The position numbers and the translations under genes were made by a program. The notes beneath the pieces were generated by a model. That model was given only the letters and a program-made list of their open reading frames with translations. It did no database searches and had not been told where the DNA came from. From assembly GCA_028023455.1 (NCBI GenBank), contig JAQFVV010006221.1:5683011-5747010 (forward strand): a stretch of 64,000 nucleotides of DNA, given 5' to 3'. Positions 11,765-25,178 of this stretch are shown here, one piece after another. How positions within the stretch are numbered: the stretch's first letter is position 1; each line of letters opens with the position of its first letter. The stretch comes from Epiperipatus broadwayi (Eukaryota > Onychophora > Udeonychophora > Euonychophora > Peripatidae).

Positions 11765-14700
11765 GTAATTTAATTAAATTTCAATAATGTGTATTTTTTC
11801 TATTTTTTTTAGTCATTGTATTATATGTTTATATATATATATATTATAATGATATAGAGAAAAATGAGATTGAGGGGGTGGGGTGATGGAATCCGTCACC
11901 GAGTAAACATAAATAAACAAATAATGAAATTTAATATATAATAGTAAAATATAATATCAAAAAAATATATAAGTAATGTTATATATTATAAGAGCAAGAG
12001 ATTAGAAAGATCAGCCTGTGATCAGCCCAGTTAACTCACTAGAGTAACTATAAGTATAAGTAAATAAGAATTCACCAGCATTAAAAATAAATAAAAGTAA
12101 TACTCATCATTATGAGTGATTAACAATTAAAATAAATCAACCGTCAATCTGGTGACAGAATTTGAAAATGGATCTATTGTAGACCAAGCCAATTATTTAG
12201 CCTTTGCCAGCTTGGGGCAATTATTTAATCCATTAATTTGGTTGCACAAGCTAAGTGTGTATCCATCGAATATACAGCCATAAAAACTGCTGATCGTCAT
12301 CAATGCTTTGGCCACTTAGGACCATTAATGCACTGGCCAACTATAAACTTAATTTCTAATAGAGACTAAACTAAACTAAATGTAGTGCATGGACTTTAAA
12401 GGATATACCCTTCACACCAACCAGGATGTCATCATCATGATTGGTTAGAGTATCATCATCATCACTGGATGTTCATAAACACTAATATACTTCCCTTTGA
12501 TATAATTGATAGTTATGCACAAATCTAGCTCAGAGAACATTAGCTCTATAACTTATTGTGATCAAGAGATAATGCAGCATATAATATTCTAAAATTGTTA
12601 GAATTAAGTTCACTAAAATAATTTTAACTGTATTTAGGTCTTTAGAATATAAGCCTATATGCAAAATTCAAGTTATTACATTGTGATTTAAATATTGTTC
12701 CAATAAGTTTACATATATATCTGCACACAGATGTAGTATACTATAAATGAACATATTTGAATTGTCATTTAATAATAATAAAAATAAGTGATTAAAATTT
12801 GCCTATACGTGTCTATATGACACACATTGGTATTTGCACTCAGATGTGCAGTACAATTGATGAATATATTTGAATTGCTATAAAATAAAAACTTTTTAAG
12901 TTATCACTTAATTGATATAAAATACCACAACCGCTTCAGCTTCACCTATTTAAATAGAAAGTAGGTTGAAGTAAAGAAGGGTTCCCCTCTTTTCTTCCAT
13001 AGCGTAAGCTTGTGGTTAAAACACCTGTAGAGGTCCCTACTATCACATTTTATACGCCTATTATCGAGGTTATAGCCTCAGTCAATATTACTACGTAATC
13101 AATGTGCGTTTAATAAATTTATAATTACAACTATAAAACATATATATATCATTGCACAGATGTGCAGTATAATAATTTATTAATCTATTTGAATTCATCA
13201 AAATAATAAAATTATTAACATATTTCATAATTAATTCCATGTTGAATATACATAAAATTTCTCATATACATGTATATATGAAAAAATAATATGAATCAGT
13301 TATCAAATTCTCTCGTAACAGTTTTTTTTTTTTTAAAATCAATTTTTGACAGGTTGATTGATTAATTATAAACATTTTAAAAATATTCTAAAAAGATTTG
13401 TTTTTTAATTATTTTTTTTAAAAATAGGATGGTCAATGAATTAATTCTTTATTCTTAGATTTTTAATCCAAGCAAAATTATTTATTTGTTTCACTTTTAA
13501 ATGTCTTTTATTTCTTTTTTAATAAACAATTTAAAATAATATTGTTCTATATATATTTATCACTTTTAAAAATGTCATTATTACTAAAGAAATTATTTAA
13601 AATTTCATTCTCATTATATATAATGCTACTCACCATATACATTTATTTGTGCCTCTCTGCATACAGATAAATCAGCATACATATAAAATAATTCTTCAGC
13701 AAGCTTTAGGAGGTCTCTTAGTGAGATGGTCTTGTTGAGACTGGTATAGTCCAGGATTGGCATCATCAGGAAAAGTATAATCAAGTAACTGGTGTCATTC
13801 AACAGGCTCACTAGACCTCAGGCCATCCATCTAACACTATATCAGTTATAGAGGGCAAAGAAGTTGGATCTTCCTTCAAGGTGGATCAAAACTTTAGCAT
13901 AGTGAACTAATAGACCACTGCTGGATCTACTGTCTTGACTTCAGCTACATTTGATTCATGATAATTATTTGTCTAACTCTGGAAACCAACTAACTTCTCA
14001 AAACAACTACTACTCAAATCTTTTTATCAACTCTTTTTATATTAGCTAGATTGGGTGACAAAAATATATTTATTAAAAACTTTTTTCTTATCTTTTTACT
14101 CTTTTCAAATCACTTAATTAAAAGCTACTTTTGGAACTTTTATCAAAGTGTAATCTAAAAAGATTTTTAAAAATAGATAATAGAAATATTTACAATTATC
14201 AGTTCTATTTTAACATAAAACATGCTTGTTTTTAATTTCAAAATTAGAATACAATATTAATTAGACCTTTTTAACTGTTTAATTTATAATAAAATTCTAT
14301 TTTAAATTCAAAATTATTTAATCTTTTAATGTGATTAATTTATTTCAGGGAAATGTAGAAAATATCTACAAATTTTTTTTATCTGTATTTATTTCTACTT
14401 ATCCTTTCAACTTTATATTTATTTGTGCACACACACTGTGTTATTGTATGCCATGTAACATTAGCTATAAGAGAAATTTTTGTATATGCATTTTTTTTCT
14501 TTAAATAAATAACTAAATAAATAAATATAACAAAAATCAAATAGAATTGGCAAAAATATACAGAGGAACTGTACCACAAGGAAATCAGCCTTAAGATTAT
14601 TGCCAAAAGATTGGATTGATGATATTGCATTGGAAATTTTATATAAAGCTGATAAAGAATCAACAAAAAGTAATGATCAAATTATATTAATTGGATGAAA

Positions 14701-17700
14701 ATAATTTAAATTTTTATATCAAAGAAAAATCTTGATAGAGTGTATACACTAATATACTTTTTCTTACACTACATGCCAGTGAAATACTGAAAGAAATTAA
14801 TCACATATTCAAGCTGGTTTCAGAACAAGCTGAAGATTAAGAAACTTTATTTGGTGATATATACCATAACGGTCAGGAAAAAGTGGATTCTTGCTCTATC
14901 TGCCGTACAGGGTGCCATCAGCCCATTTGAATCTGAAAAATTCATATAGTAGGCAGATAATTCCTATTAAGATTCTATTTTTATTCAACTGATATGCTCT
15001 AGTCACTGACTCAAGGAGTAGCTGAGATTTAACGATATAAATTGTTAAACATATTTTTAATAATAATAATAAAATAAGCCACTGCCAGTTATAATCACAC
15101 AAACATTTATTTACGCACATATATAAATTTGATGTATAAATTCTTTTAATATTGCTTTAATTTGTTATTATTTTAAACTTTAGTAAGTCCACACAGATGG
15201 ACAGTTTATACAAGTTAATATATTAGAATGTTAGGCATAGATGGGCTACACAGACTACACACTTGACTAACTCTTTTAACTCCAGGCTATGAGTTTGCAG
15301 CTAAACCTAAGCCAGCTTAGTGATATATCGATGTGATCGCTGCAACATGAAGACGTTAGCATAAAACCATACTGACAGGAATGAGTGACTGCAGCATGAT
15401 ATTATTTAAGGAAGAATGATCCTCGTCCAGTACAGGAATGTGCATCTGTCTGGTGAGTTAAGTAATCATTTAATATGAAGAATATGAAGTGCTCCATATG
15501 GAGGGAGAGCGATCTTTGCCATCTTATAGTCCCAATCCATAGAGCAAGAAGAATGCAAGGTACAGTAAATAGATCTGCGTCTATTGGCAGTGTGATGGCT
15601 ACACTTTTTGGCCATGCATTCAGTTGGGATACTAAGTCCTGTATGCTAGCACATGTCATATTATATTGACATGAAACACCCATACATCCCTCCACCAACC
15701 TTGATTCAATTACAAAACATATAGTCCGAAATTAATCCCCTTAAACTAATATAAACATAATGAATCTATGCAACCATCTACACCCAACTTAAATTTATCA
15801 CAAGTTAATAATTTAGCTAACACTAAAAAAAAAAAATAATTAGAAATGAAAATAAAAAAAATGGACATGCTTGATTAGCAAACTTAATAAATAAATAAAA
15901 AGATTGTTAATTGAGTTAGAGTCCTATTGCTGGTCAGATAAGAGTTCACTTAGTTATATTTTTTTACAAATTAAACACCTATTGAAGAGATATTTAAAAG
16001 GTTCAATTGATAAAAGTTCATACATTTCATGGTAGATTTGAAGTTCGTCTTGTCCATGATGCATCGCATCCATCCATCCACTCGTAGTCCATTTAATATT
16101 TCTATCATTTCTGGGAAGACCAGTCTGTTGTTTGCTGCCTTTCAGTAATCATCAATTTGGAAGGCTGCCTCAGCTGGTGCATAACAGGAAATTAATTCAT
16201 TGCAAGACCTTTATATTTCAGGGTTCACAATGCAGTTCATGAATCAACAGTTATTTCATTTTCTAAGTGAGTAAAAAGGCCCTAATAATTTGATATTTCC
16301 ATCTTTTATAATTTCTGGCCTCTTTTATCGGGAACTCTCTGGATCGATTGCATATGATGTCATTTGTTCTTACACATCTGGATGTTTTCCTTTCTGGCCT
16401 GTGTGTGGTTTGATGCTTGCATTGGTCGGTCTGCTTCAGAGCAGGAAACACAATCTTTAATTTTTACTCTTATCCGGCCTTCACATTACAAAGTGCCCAA
16501 GGGCTCATTTGCTTTAGATTCAATTAATAGAACAATCATTTCCATTCACTAAGATTTAAACATAATTTTTTTAAACAGAAACTAATTAATATTTCTATTT
16601 TCTTTTATATTACTTTTTAACAAAGATACTAATCTTTAGTTTTTTTTGTTTTAACTTTCTTAATAGCTTTCCATCTTTGCGATTATATATATGTTAAAAT
16701 AATTATTTTAGTTTTCTTTTACATTTTTAAAAAATCAATTTTATTTACAATTATTTTCCCCTTATTTTAATTTTAAAATAATGTAATGACATATGTATAC
16801 CCTTACAATACGGGATAGTTGAAAAGGAAGATCAGAAGTATTGTATTGATTATAATTAGGTTTGTGATTCAGTTGGTAATGTTAAATTATTAAATGTATA
16901 GTTCTAGAAACTGCAGTTAAAATAGTAAAATTTAGATCAGCTTTTTTTTTTCTAATGTCATCTATTATAGTCTTGAGTAATCAGTGATTTAAATTCTCAT
17001 CCCAAAACTAGTTTTTGGCTCATATCTATCAATGAGGACTTTTTATTGGGATGCACATACACTAATTCACTACAATTTGTAACAGGAACTGAGTAGTCTC
17101 AATTTATGTCTTTTCATTTTTTAAATTTATTCTACAATAGAAGTTCTATATCCTTATCATTTGATTTTGTCTTGATATGGGCATGGAAATACACATTTCA
17201 ATTTACATGTATGTAGTGAAGACTTTTCAACATGTATATCCAATAATTAGGTAAAAATTATAATTAGCAATTTTATAGTTAATAATTTTAATGCTATGAC
17301 TTATTTTTTAGAAATATGATAAATTTTCCTGTAAATGAAAAGATATCCTTCTCCTTTTTATTTTAATGGGACAGTAAAAATGAACTTAATGCATATAACT
17401 TTAGCTCATCTTTTTTTTAAAAAAAAACAACAAACAATTGAAATTAATTAAAAGTAAATGATTGTATCTTCTCCTCTTGTCTAAGTGATTATATTGTCCA
17501 AATGTTTTTAAAAATTATAGTCATTAAAATAGTACTGTGAAGTAAAAAAAATAAAAATAGTTTATTAATTTCTAATTTATTTATTTATTTTTTTCAAACA
17601 CATAGATTACTGAAATTGTGTTTATTGAAAGCATTGATATGGAGGAGGGGGGGGGTATTTTTACATTTTATTATTGCAATTTATTAATTTTTTATGTAAA

Positions 17701-18156
17701 ATATATAGTGATAAATTCTTTTAATATTCCTGAGGGCAGTTTAATTTTCTTAATAAATATAATTTTGTAGAACATTTCATTAACTTGTTAATTTATAATC
17801 ACAGATTTTTTTTTTTTCTTTAATGGTCTAGCCTATTTTTTTATTACAATTTTTAATACATTCACAATATAGAAAATTTTCATAATAACGTAATAATTAT
17901 AGGATTAGTTCCTCAGCAAGTCATGTGATAGTTTAGCACTCGCATAGCAATTTGAGCATAACTTAGTTAAAAATTAATCCCTGATCAATTAGCTCTTAAG
18001 TTTGCTTCTCTGCCACTATATTAAATAACACAGGATATTAATGAAATGCTGAAAGATTTATATAAACATTCATTTATTATATACAAAGCACTGCATTATA
18101 ATATTTATTGAATGTCATTAACAAAAAGTGATTGTCATTAATTATTTTTATTTAAG
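11765..18156 (+). other. Intron of the CBR1-like gene (6.4 kb)
   Basis: Starts GTAATT and ends TTTAAG. It holds a (TA)n run near 11832, a small hairpin at about 11885-11905 (GGTGATGG...CCGTCACC), and a family C copy at about 12950-13130. Three stretches of higher sequence complexity (about 13620-13960, 15200-15700, 16020-16550) look like old repeats but match nothing I recognise. The remainder is plain AT-rich sequence. Confidence 0.75.
12950..13130. mobile_element. Family C repeat, single-arm copy
   Basis: Shares with 19355-19539, in the same order, AGCTTGTGGTTAA, CCTGTAGAGGTCCCT, a CGAGGTTA-like block, AATATTACT, and the terminal segment GTAATCAATGTGCGTTTAA plus AATTTATAATTA. The inverted left arm is missing or too diverged to see, and I found no target duplication. 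Confidence 0.6.
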
Positions 18157-18298
18157 TGATACTAAGGCTGGTGACCATGAACAAAAAGGATGGCCTAATA
18201 CAGCTTATGGAATGTCTAAAGTTGGTGTGACAGCTATGTCAATGATTCAACAGAGAGAATTTGATAAAGATTCTAGAAAAGATATGATTGTTAATGCT
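18157..18298 (+). CDS. CBR1-like: Carbonyl reductase 1-like, internal exon with Tyr-x-x-x-Lys
   Basis: The 142-bp exon lies between TTTAAG and GTAAGT and begins with the last base of an AG|T serine codon. It encodes a stretch with KGWPNTAYGMSKVGVTAMS and then DMIVNA. YGMSK is the catalytic Tyr-x-x-x-Lys of SDR enzymes, and the preceding GWPNTAY block matches the G-WP-SAYG-TK motif of CBR1. It ends in phase 0, so the next exon starts with the two cysteines of the following CCPG motif. The reading is intact, with no stop or frameshift. Confidence 0.9.
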
Positions 18299-18346
18299 GT
18301 AAGTATTAAAATTTAAACTTTTTATAAATTGCTATATATATATACA

Positions 18347-18366
18347 TACACACACACACACACACA
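18347..18366. repeat. (CA)n microsatellite
   Basis: About ten CA dinucleotides follow a short TATA run, just downstream of the exon at 18157-18298. Confidence 0.85.
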
Positions 18367-19340
18367 AATAAAGACCAACAAAATCTTACTAATTGATTTT
18401 TACTTCAAAGGGCTAAGATAATTATAATCAAAATTATTAATGAAAAGTATGTTTTTTACTAATTCGCCATCAGTAATTACAAAACAGAATTACCTGCTGT
18501 AATGATGACATACATGATTATGTCTGACATTTCTACATTTGTAATTGCAATTTTTTTTATGAGTGATTATTGCTTATATTCTGACAAAGTTCTTGATAAT
18601 CTAAAATATTGAATTTTTGAAATTATAATCTCTAAACTTGCAAATACCATTTTCATTATAATCACTGATCTGATGAAATTTTAAATCTAATACTTTCATT
18701 ATTTTTCAGCTTAAATGCTAAGATGTTGACATTAATGGAACTAAATATTTGTGTGTGCATGTGTCTATTTTAATAAGTGAAATTGATAAATACAAATATA
18801 GTACTTTAGCTGCAGAAAAGAAAGCTATTTCTGATGTTGGTATCCATATATATGAACTGTACTTAGGTTTGCTGATTTGATTAACTCATTTTCTTGAACT
18901 TTTGTCATCTTTGCACCAATTTCAACCAATTGTAAAAGGATCCCGAATAAGAGATTCTCTGTTGATTTGGTGACAAACATCATTATTTGAATCTAGAAGG
19001 TACTGAATCAGGTCTGGAGTTTAGTGTCAGTTGATGTTTTTATGTAAACAACTTTTATCTTATGATCACATTTTTTTCCAAACCAATTCTGGGTGTGATG
19101 GAACATTGAAAAAAATCATATCATTATGAAGCTCTGTGTGGATAAAGTTTGGGTTTTGATTTATCCATGAACATCTTTGTTTTATAATTTTAATTATTTT
19201 TATATAAAAAAACACACTTATCATTAGGCACTCTTTAAATAATGTTTTATTGTTAACAATTCACAATTTCAATTGACTAGTAATATTTTTCAGTTAAAAA
19301 GTAATTGTTATTTACTACATAAAGCATACAATAACTTTAT

Positions 19341-19553
19341 CTAATATACACACAAGAATGTGTGCGTAAAAATGCGATAGTAGGGACCTCTACAGGTCTT
19401 AACCACAAGCTTACATTAGCTTGTGGTTAAGACCTGTAGAGGTCCCTGCTATCGCATTTTTACGCACACATTCTTGAGGTTACAGCTTTAGTAAATATTA
19501 CTTATGTAATCAATGTGCGTTTAAATAAATTTATAATTACTAATATACACACA
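19341..19553. mobile_element. Family C foldback element with 14-bp TSD
   Basis: The element (19355-19539) is flanked by CTAATATACACACA at 19341-19354 and again at 19540-19553, a perfect 14-bp duplication. Inside, GAATGTGTGCGTAAAAATGC, GACCTCTACAGGTCTTAACC and CACAAGCTTA are mirrored by the complementary right arm, with arms of about 60 bp and a loop of a few bases. A single-orientation tail with AATCAATGTGCGTTTAA runs to the right end. No hammerhead core was found. The 14-bp duplication points to retrotransposition-style integration, not a cut-and-paste transposon. Confidence 0.8.
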
Positions 19554-19829
19554 TAAATATACATTTATAATTATCATATTTATAATATTCCAAACACATA
19601 ATATATACATTCTTTATATTATGTCAAATGTACAATATATAATTTCTTAACAAATTTCATCTATCAAACACTAAAAACATTCACCAATCTATTTATAAAC
19701 AATAATATAATTATATATATACTTATATTAAAATATAACATTAATATTATTAATGCTATTAAATATTTTTAGTATATATTTAAATCTTAATATTTTTAAA
19801 TTCCTACTATCTTCCTTTTTAAAATTATA

Positions 19830-20470
19830 TATATATTATACTTAATTAAAATTATCCCAAATTCAAAACCAAACCAGACTAGCTAAAGAAAATCAACTCT
19901 ATAACCAACCATTGGTTTTACTGCTAAAAGTAGACTTCTCAAGTGTAAAGGACTAAAACAAATATGGATTAACTATTACCCACAATTACACTCTGCACAC
20001 CTTTAATAGTAAAAGAAGTCTTAAACAGAGTAATTGCTTCAGAATCATAAATTTTTAATAATAAAGATTCTTTAATTCTTTTTTTAATTTCAATTCTTTC
20101 AAATAAGACAATCTTAGCTTGATCAAAACTAATAGTATGGCCTATATTTCTTTTATAGATATATAAAGTAGAACTAAGATATTTATTTCAAACCTACTTT
20201 TATGTACTTTTATTCTTTCATTAAGCTCAAACTATTCTGACCTTGAGTTCTTTTAATATTAGGAGTGTGGGGGATATATTTGGGAATTGTGGGTAATAGT
20301 ATATATTTATTGATATATTTTAGTCTTTTGCACTTGAGAATTCTGCTTTTAGCAGTGAAATTAATAGTTGTGTTATAGAACTGATTTTCTTTGGCTAGTC
20401 TGATTTAGTTTTGAATATGGGGTAACTTTAATTATTTTATTGACTAATTTAACTTTAGGCTTTTAATGTT
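19830..20470. mobile_element. Penelope-derived foldback (family F)
   Basis: The left arm (about 19840-20250) and right arm (about 20275-20450) are inverted partial copies. Both contain the ends TTAATTAAAATTATCCC-like and AGAATTCTGC-like blocks, and a CCCACAATT...GTGGGTAATAG mirror near the centre. The left arm carries the decayed endonuclease coding remnant listed next. Confidence 0.6.
20000..20260 (-). pseudogene. GIY-YIG domain tail of a Penelope-like element
   Basis: Read on the minus strand it gives NKYLSSTLYIYKRNIGHTIS, then FDQAKIVLFERIEIKKRIKE, then SLLLKIYDSEAI. This is the second half of the GIY-YIG endonuclease of Penelope-like elements (S.L..H....GH.I.F...KI......KR..KESL..K). Stops precede it and no reverse transcriptase is attached. 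Homologous copies lie at 34652-34981, 35031-35276 and 35447-35660. Confidence 0.65.
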
Positions 20471-20892
20471 TATATTATACTTAATATATTATATTTTAGG
20501 ATATTATAAATAATAATAATTATATGTGTGTATATACATTTTGGATCAAGTTATTTTATATCTTATATAATAGATAATTGCAATACAATTGTTTTTTTAG
20601 TTCTGAAAGGACTGCTAGTTAGTCAAAACTGTCAACTTTCAATAATAAGGATTGTGAAAAGTGCACTTTGAGAAATATGTTTTTTTGTATAGATTTAATA
20701 GAAAGTATGGAAGAAGTTTTGAATATTTTGGAAGATTTACATTTTGTATTATATTCACTTTTATCCTGCAGTTGCATTTTCCCCTTAGCAAGCTTTTTAA
20801 ATTTTAAGTTTACATGGTTTATAGTAGTTTTAATATTTCTTACTAAAGGATCATTCTCAATTATCATGTCAGTGAATCATTTCTATGTTATT

Positions 20893-21364
20893 GTTTAGAC
20901 CAGGGGTGTCAGCCATTATTCTAATAGGTAAAATTCACCTGGGTTGCATGTCATGTATTTATATGTTATTTCATAATTTTTTTAATATTTAAATTAATAA
21001 CAAATGAATAGAAACTTAAAAACAAAATCAATTTCTTTTGTTAAATTATTGAAAAATTAAAATTAAGTTAAATCTATATATATATATAGCTAATAAATTA
21101 TCAAAAGGAAATATACAGGAGCAAAGAACATAATATCATTATTGATATAATTATAATTTACTGATTGATAGTAGTATATAATAAAAGAATATAATATTTA
21201 TTGTCAAATTTTGAAAAGTACTGGTTTATTACACTTTTTTGCCACTATATCTGAAAAGGCTGCTGTGTGTGTTTTATTGCTGTTTTTGTTAAATAGTCTG
21301 CAATGCAATTGTTTCTTTTCTTCTTTTTTTTATGGGCTGCCAGTTTGACACTCTTGGTTTAGAT
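20893..21364. mobile_element. hAT-type MITE
   Basis: The element (20901-21356, 456 bp) starts CAGGGGTGTC and ends with the near complement GACACTCTTG. It is flanked by GTTTAGAC (20893-20900) and GTTTAGAT (21357-21364), an 8-bp duplication with one mismatch. CAGGGGTGTC ends with subterminal GGCTGC/GGGTTGCATG words are characteristic of hAT-superfamily miniature elements. There is no coding capacity. Confidence 0.85.
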
Positions 21365-23229
21365 TCTTTTGCACTAAGATAACTACTTTTATTTATAATC
21401 AGATTATTACTTTTTATTTGTATATAGTTTATTTATTTTATTTGTAATAAAATTTATATTTAATTACATATACTTATAGTGTAAAACTTAAATGTAATTA
21501 TACTTTTATGTAACGTGTTGAACAAGTTGCTTGTTATAAATTTTTGATAAATAAATTTATAATCATATTATAAAATATGTTTGTAAAAAAAACTTTATAA
21601 CTATAATTAGTAATATTTTTTTAATTTTGGCATAATTATATGTTTATTTACTTAATTTAAGATTAAATAGAAATTACAAACTAAATTTTTTCATTAAAAT
21701 CTCTCCTCATCAATAGATGGCAGCATCATAGCTATTTTGTTGAACTATAAAAGAATTTATAAATACTAATATAAAAAAAATCAACTTCAATGAAAATTGC
21801 ACTCATATGAATAATTCTCTAAATATTATTTGAAAGTTATTTAAAAGGAGAAAATGCAACTAAGTTAAAAAAAAGAACTGCTAATAATATAAAAATAAGG
21901 AGGATAAAATTTCTGCAATTAAAAGACAGCCAGAGAATCTAGAAAAATTAGTAAATATAAGTGAGAAGTTAAATGAGGCAGAAATTCAGTTTATTCAAAA
22001 CAATTGTGGATGAGAAAATTATATCAGTGGGCAATTATATGATCAACATGAGGAAATGGAAAAACAAAAGTTTGTCAAAAAGCAACATTAGATTTACAAG
22101 TAGCAATAAAATTAAAATTTACATTGATAAAAAAAAGTGTAGTTGAAACAAAATGTTATAAAATTCTAATATTACTTTTGATCTAATCAACTTGAAGGAA
22201 TTAAAATTTGTTTAAATGCCCAACAAATTCTATTTGTATGGTATTAGTAAGCAGACTTGCTTTCAAATTCTAATTAAATTTTTTGAAATATTTAGGCATC
22301 TAGCTGAAATAACTCTACAAACAATCATTGAAAGAAAGTCAGTGAACTTGAAATTGATTTTAAAACTATGCTTGCTGTCATCTAGCATCCATTGGTTTAG
22401 TTAGTATCTATATGATTTGGATTTTGAATGACGTAATAAGTGCCTGTATTATATATGAAATTGAAATACAATATAAATTAGTGAAGATATGTTTTATTTT
22501 GATATCTATATAAGAATATTCTGTTTATGTAAAACTAAGTGCAATTACGTAAATATTTCTATTGTATTTTGAAATCTGATGTAAAAATAGTTGATTTTGG
22601 AGATATTTGTTAATAACAAAACAACAGCCTTATACTACGCTAAGACTAACATGACTTATAAATGTAAACTTATTATTATAAAGCACTGAAAACTTGGGAA
22701 TTATTCAAATGGAAGTCAATCTCCGATAATGCGATATTTCTTAAATATTATAAATCTCTACGCGCTCTCCTGCCGGTAAGAATTTAAAAAACTTAAGTGA
22801 ATCACAATATGTAAAATTAGATATGTGAAAATATAAATATGTTAAAATCAAACAGTGATGACATTTTTCTGAGCAATTTATTTTTATAAATATAAAAAAT
22901 TAAAAATTACAGGTAATAATTATATTCAGGCAAAAATTATCGCCCTACCTGCCATTTTAACACTAAAAAAATGTTATTTTTATATAGATAGTTTGTATTT
23001 TTGCTTCAAGCTAAAGTTATGATCATCACCAGCAGTAATGACTCATAAACGAATATGGTCTTTTCATAATAAAATAAAATAAACGACCAAAAAAAATAAT
23101 TCTACACCAGAGGTGAATTTTTCACTGACTATGCAAACTAATGTGAGACCACAATTACATTCCATATAGAACATGCTGGTTCATTTTTCTGTTTATTTGC
23201 TATATATTTTGATGCTGTCCTTTAGCTTC

Positions 23230-24230
23230 ATTTGCAGAAAAATATTCTTTCTAAAAATACTTCAACATCAAGTTTAATTGTAACTCTCCAGTGTCTTTGC
23301 TATCTCTTCCCAATGAAGTCAATTAATATTGCCTTTTTTTTTTTTTTTCAATTATCTGCATATTGCCTTTCTTTAGACTGTCTTTGAGATAATTCTTATA
23401 TTGTTAACAGAATCCACCTCTCATGAAAACTATGTTCAAATTCAATGTTTTGTATTATTTTATTTATCCAATCCAATCAAGATGTGACTTTACAAAAGTA
23501 AACTTGATAATATCACCTCCAGCAAATTGAAAAATATATTAAGTGCTCTTAGATCTTGCCATTGTAGTTTACAAATTTTTTGGAGCATTTTTAAATGAAA
23601 ATTTTCTAGTGTTTTCATGTCGTCGATAGGATGTTGAAGTCTCACTTTCATATAATAAATTATCCTAAAATAACAATTCTATACAGCTAATTTAGTTCTA
23701 GTAGTTATTTTCCTATTGTGAAATACCCTATCTTTTAACTTGTTAAAAGCACTGGCAGCACAGTGAAGGACTGTTCTGCACCCCAAAATGTAAGACTACT
23801 TGTGTACTTATAAAACTATCAAGACATTTAAATTGGTTTGCATTCTCAAGTTGATAACTATCCAATCTAAAAATTATTGAGGATAATTTTCCATCAGTGA
23901 CTGATAAAGAACTTGAGTTTTTTGAATATTAATTATTAGACAAAAATCTTTATTTTTTGCATTCAAAACATTAAGTACAATCTGTAGATCATCTTTTGAG
24001 CATGTAAAAGTAGAACAATCATCAGCATATTGTAAATCCAGAATCCAAGAAGATTAAATGTTTATTTTCATTTTTAGTCAACTCAAATTAAAAAATTATA
24101 CTGTCAAATATGTATCACAGCTTGACCCCTCTTTCATTAAGGCATTTATAAACAGTTCCAAAGATCATTGTCATAAAAGCCAACGATATGGTTGAAGTAA
24201 GTGCATTATCTCAGTTAATGTCAGTTTATT
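23230..24230 (-). pseudogene. LINE reverse transcriptase remnant
   Basis: Read on the minus strand in shifting frames it shows, in order, a GTVYKCLNERGVKL-like block, the palm box QYADDCSTFT (YADD codons at 24018-24029), SKDDLQIVLNVLNAKNKDFC, a KLKDRVFHNRKITTRTKLA block, and LENFHLKMLQKICKLQWQDL. This is the palm-to-thumb order of a non-LTR retrotransposon reverse transcriptase. Several stops and frameshifts make it dead. The KLKDRVF block matches the + strand LINE at 30-32.6 kb, so both belong to one family. Confidence 0.75.
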
Positions 24231-24744
24231 AAACATATTCCCATTATTGCCTTTTTAATTCTCAAGGGTTTCTCCAAAAAAAAAAAAGAGAATTGGAATC
24301 AAAAATGCCACATATGTATTTAAATGATGTAAACATAATAGTACAAACACACATTCCCATTGTTACAGTATAGGATAATGATGATGTCAAGAGAAGCTCA
24401 TGATGACTGAGCTCTATGCAATTTAGATGACTAGGAAAAAGAGAAACAGAAAAACTGTATTAGAAATACTATGTATACAACCTTTGAAACTAATGTCCTT
24501 TTTTACAAGTCAGCAGGGGTATCCTTTGGAAATTTCTTGTTTGTTTATTTACAGTTAACCCTTATATATTAAGATCATTCCATTATATATCAATTGTAGT
24601 ACCGAAGATTTAGTTTCAGGGCATCACAATAATTAAAGTGGAATCTTAATAAATATTTCTCAAATTCCCTAAAATATTTGACTTTTTTAAAACAACAATA
24701 CTTTTTTACAATCAATCTATTACTTAAATGAGTCTCTTACAGCT

Positions 24745-24857
24745 TTATATATATAAATGAAATTTTATATGGTTACATCCATGTATAATTTATTTAATAT
24801 ATATATTAAATAAATTATACATGGATGTACCCAGATAATATTTCATTTATATGTGTA
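24745..24857. repeat. Near-perfect palindrome
   Basis: GGTTACATCCATGTATAATT and TATTTAATATA are mirrored around position about 24801 by their complement ending in ATGGATGTACCC. The arms continue with less perfect pairing to about 55 bp per side (AAATGAAATTTTAT against ATATTTCATTT). It has the same inverted-dimer design as the other foldbacks, but the family is unknown. Confidence 0.75.
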
Positions 24858-25105
24858 GCCCATGAAAGTCTTTGATTTAATATATATGTATTGTAACAGA
24901 ATAAAAATTGATAAAGATAGGAAACAAAGACATTAGTATAACTTGCTAACTTAAGATACCAATTGCAACAAAGTAAAGTATAACTTAACAATTGATTACT
25001 AATTATAACTGAATGAAATAAAAATAATGCTAACAAAAATGAAAATATATTAATATCATTTATGTTTTTTATTACTTTTACAATGCTTTTTTTACAACCT
25101 AATAT

Positions 25106-25138
25106 GACAGTTTCAATTGCCCCAGCAATCTTCTTCAG
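25106..25138 (-). ncRNA. Hammerhead ribozyme core, family D, left arm
   Basis: On the minus strand: CTGAAGA (CUGANGA consensus), then helix II GATTGC/GCAATT with loop TGGG, then GAAACTGTC, giving GAA, a minimal helix III and a GUC cleavage site. Helix I is poor because the foldback junction abuts the 5' strand, so this copy is probably not active alone. Confidence 0.55.
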
Positions 25139-25145
25139 AAAATGT

Positions 25146-25178
25146 CTGAAGAAAATTGCTGAGGCAATCGAAACTGTC
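25146..25178 (+). ncRNA. Hammerhead ribozyme core, family D, right arm
   Basis: CTGAAGA (25146-25152), helix II ATTGC/GCAAT with loop TGAG (bounded by A-C), GAA at 25170-25172, ACTGT, and C17 at 25178. The core residues are intact. As in the left arm, helix I lacks its partner at the foldback junction. Confidence 0.55.

Noticed and set aside
15475-15698. Overlapping frames on both strands of about 64 and 98 codons
   Set aside because: No domain is recognisable in either strand, and no splice or repeat context supports coding.
20619-20898. Overlapping frames between the Penelope foldback and the hAT MITE
   Set aside because: Low-complexity hydrophobic or lysine-rich translations without motifs; the MITE boundary cuts the plus-strand frame.
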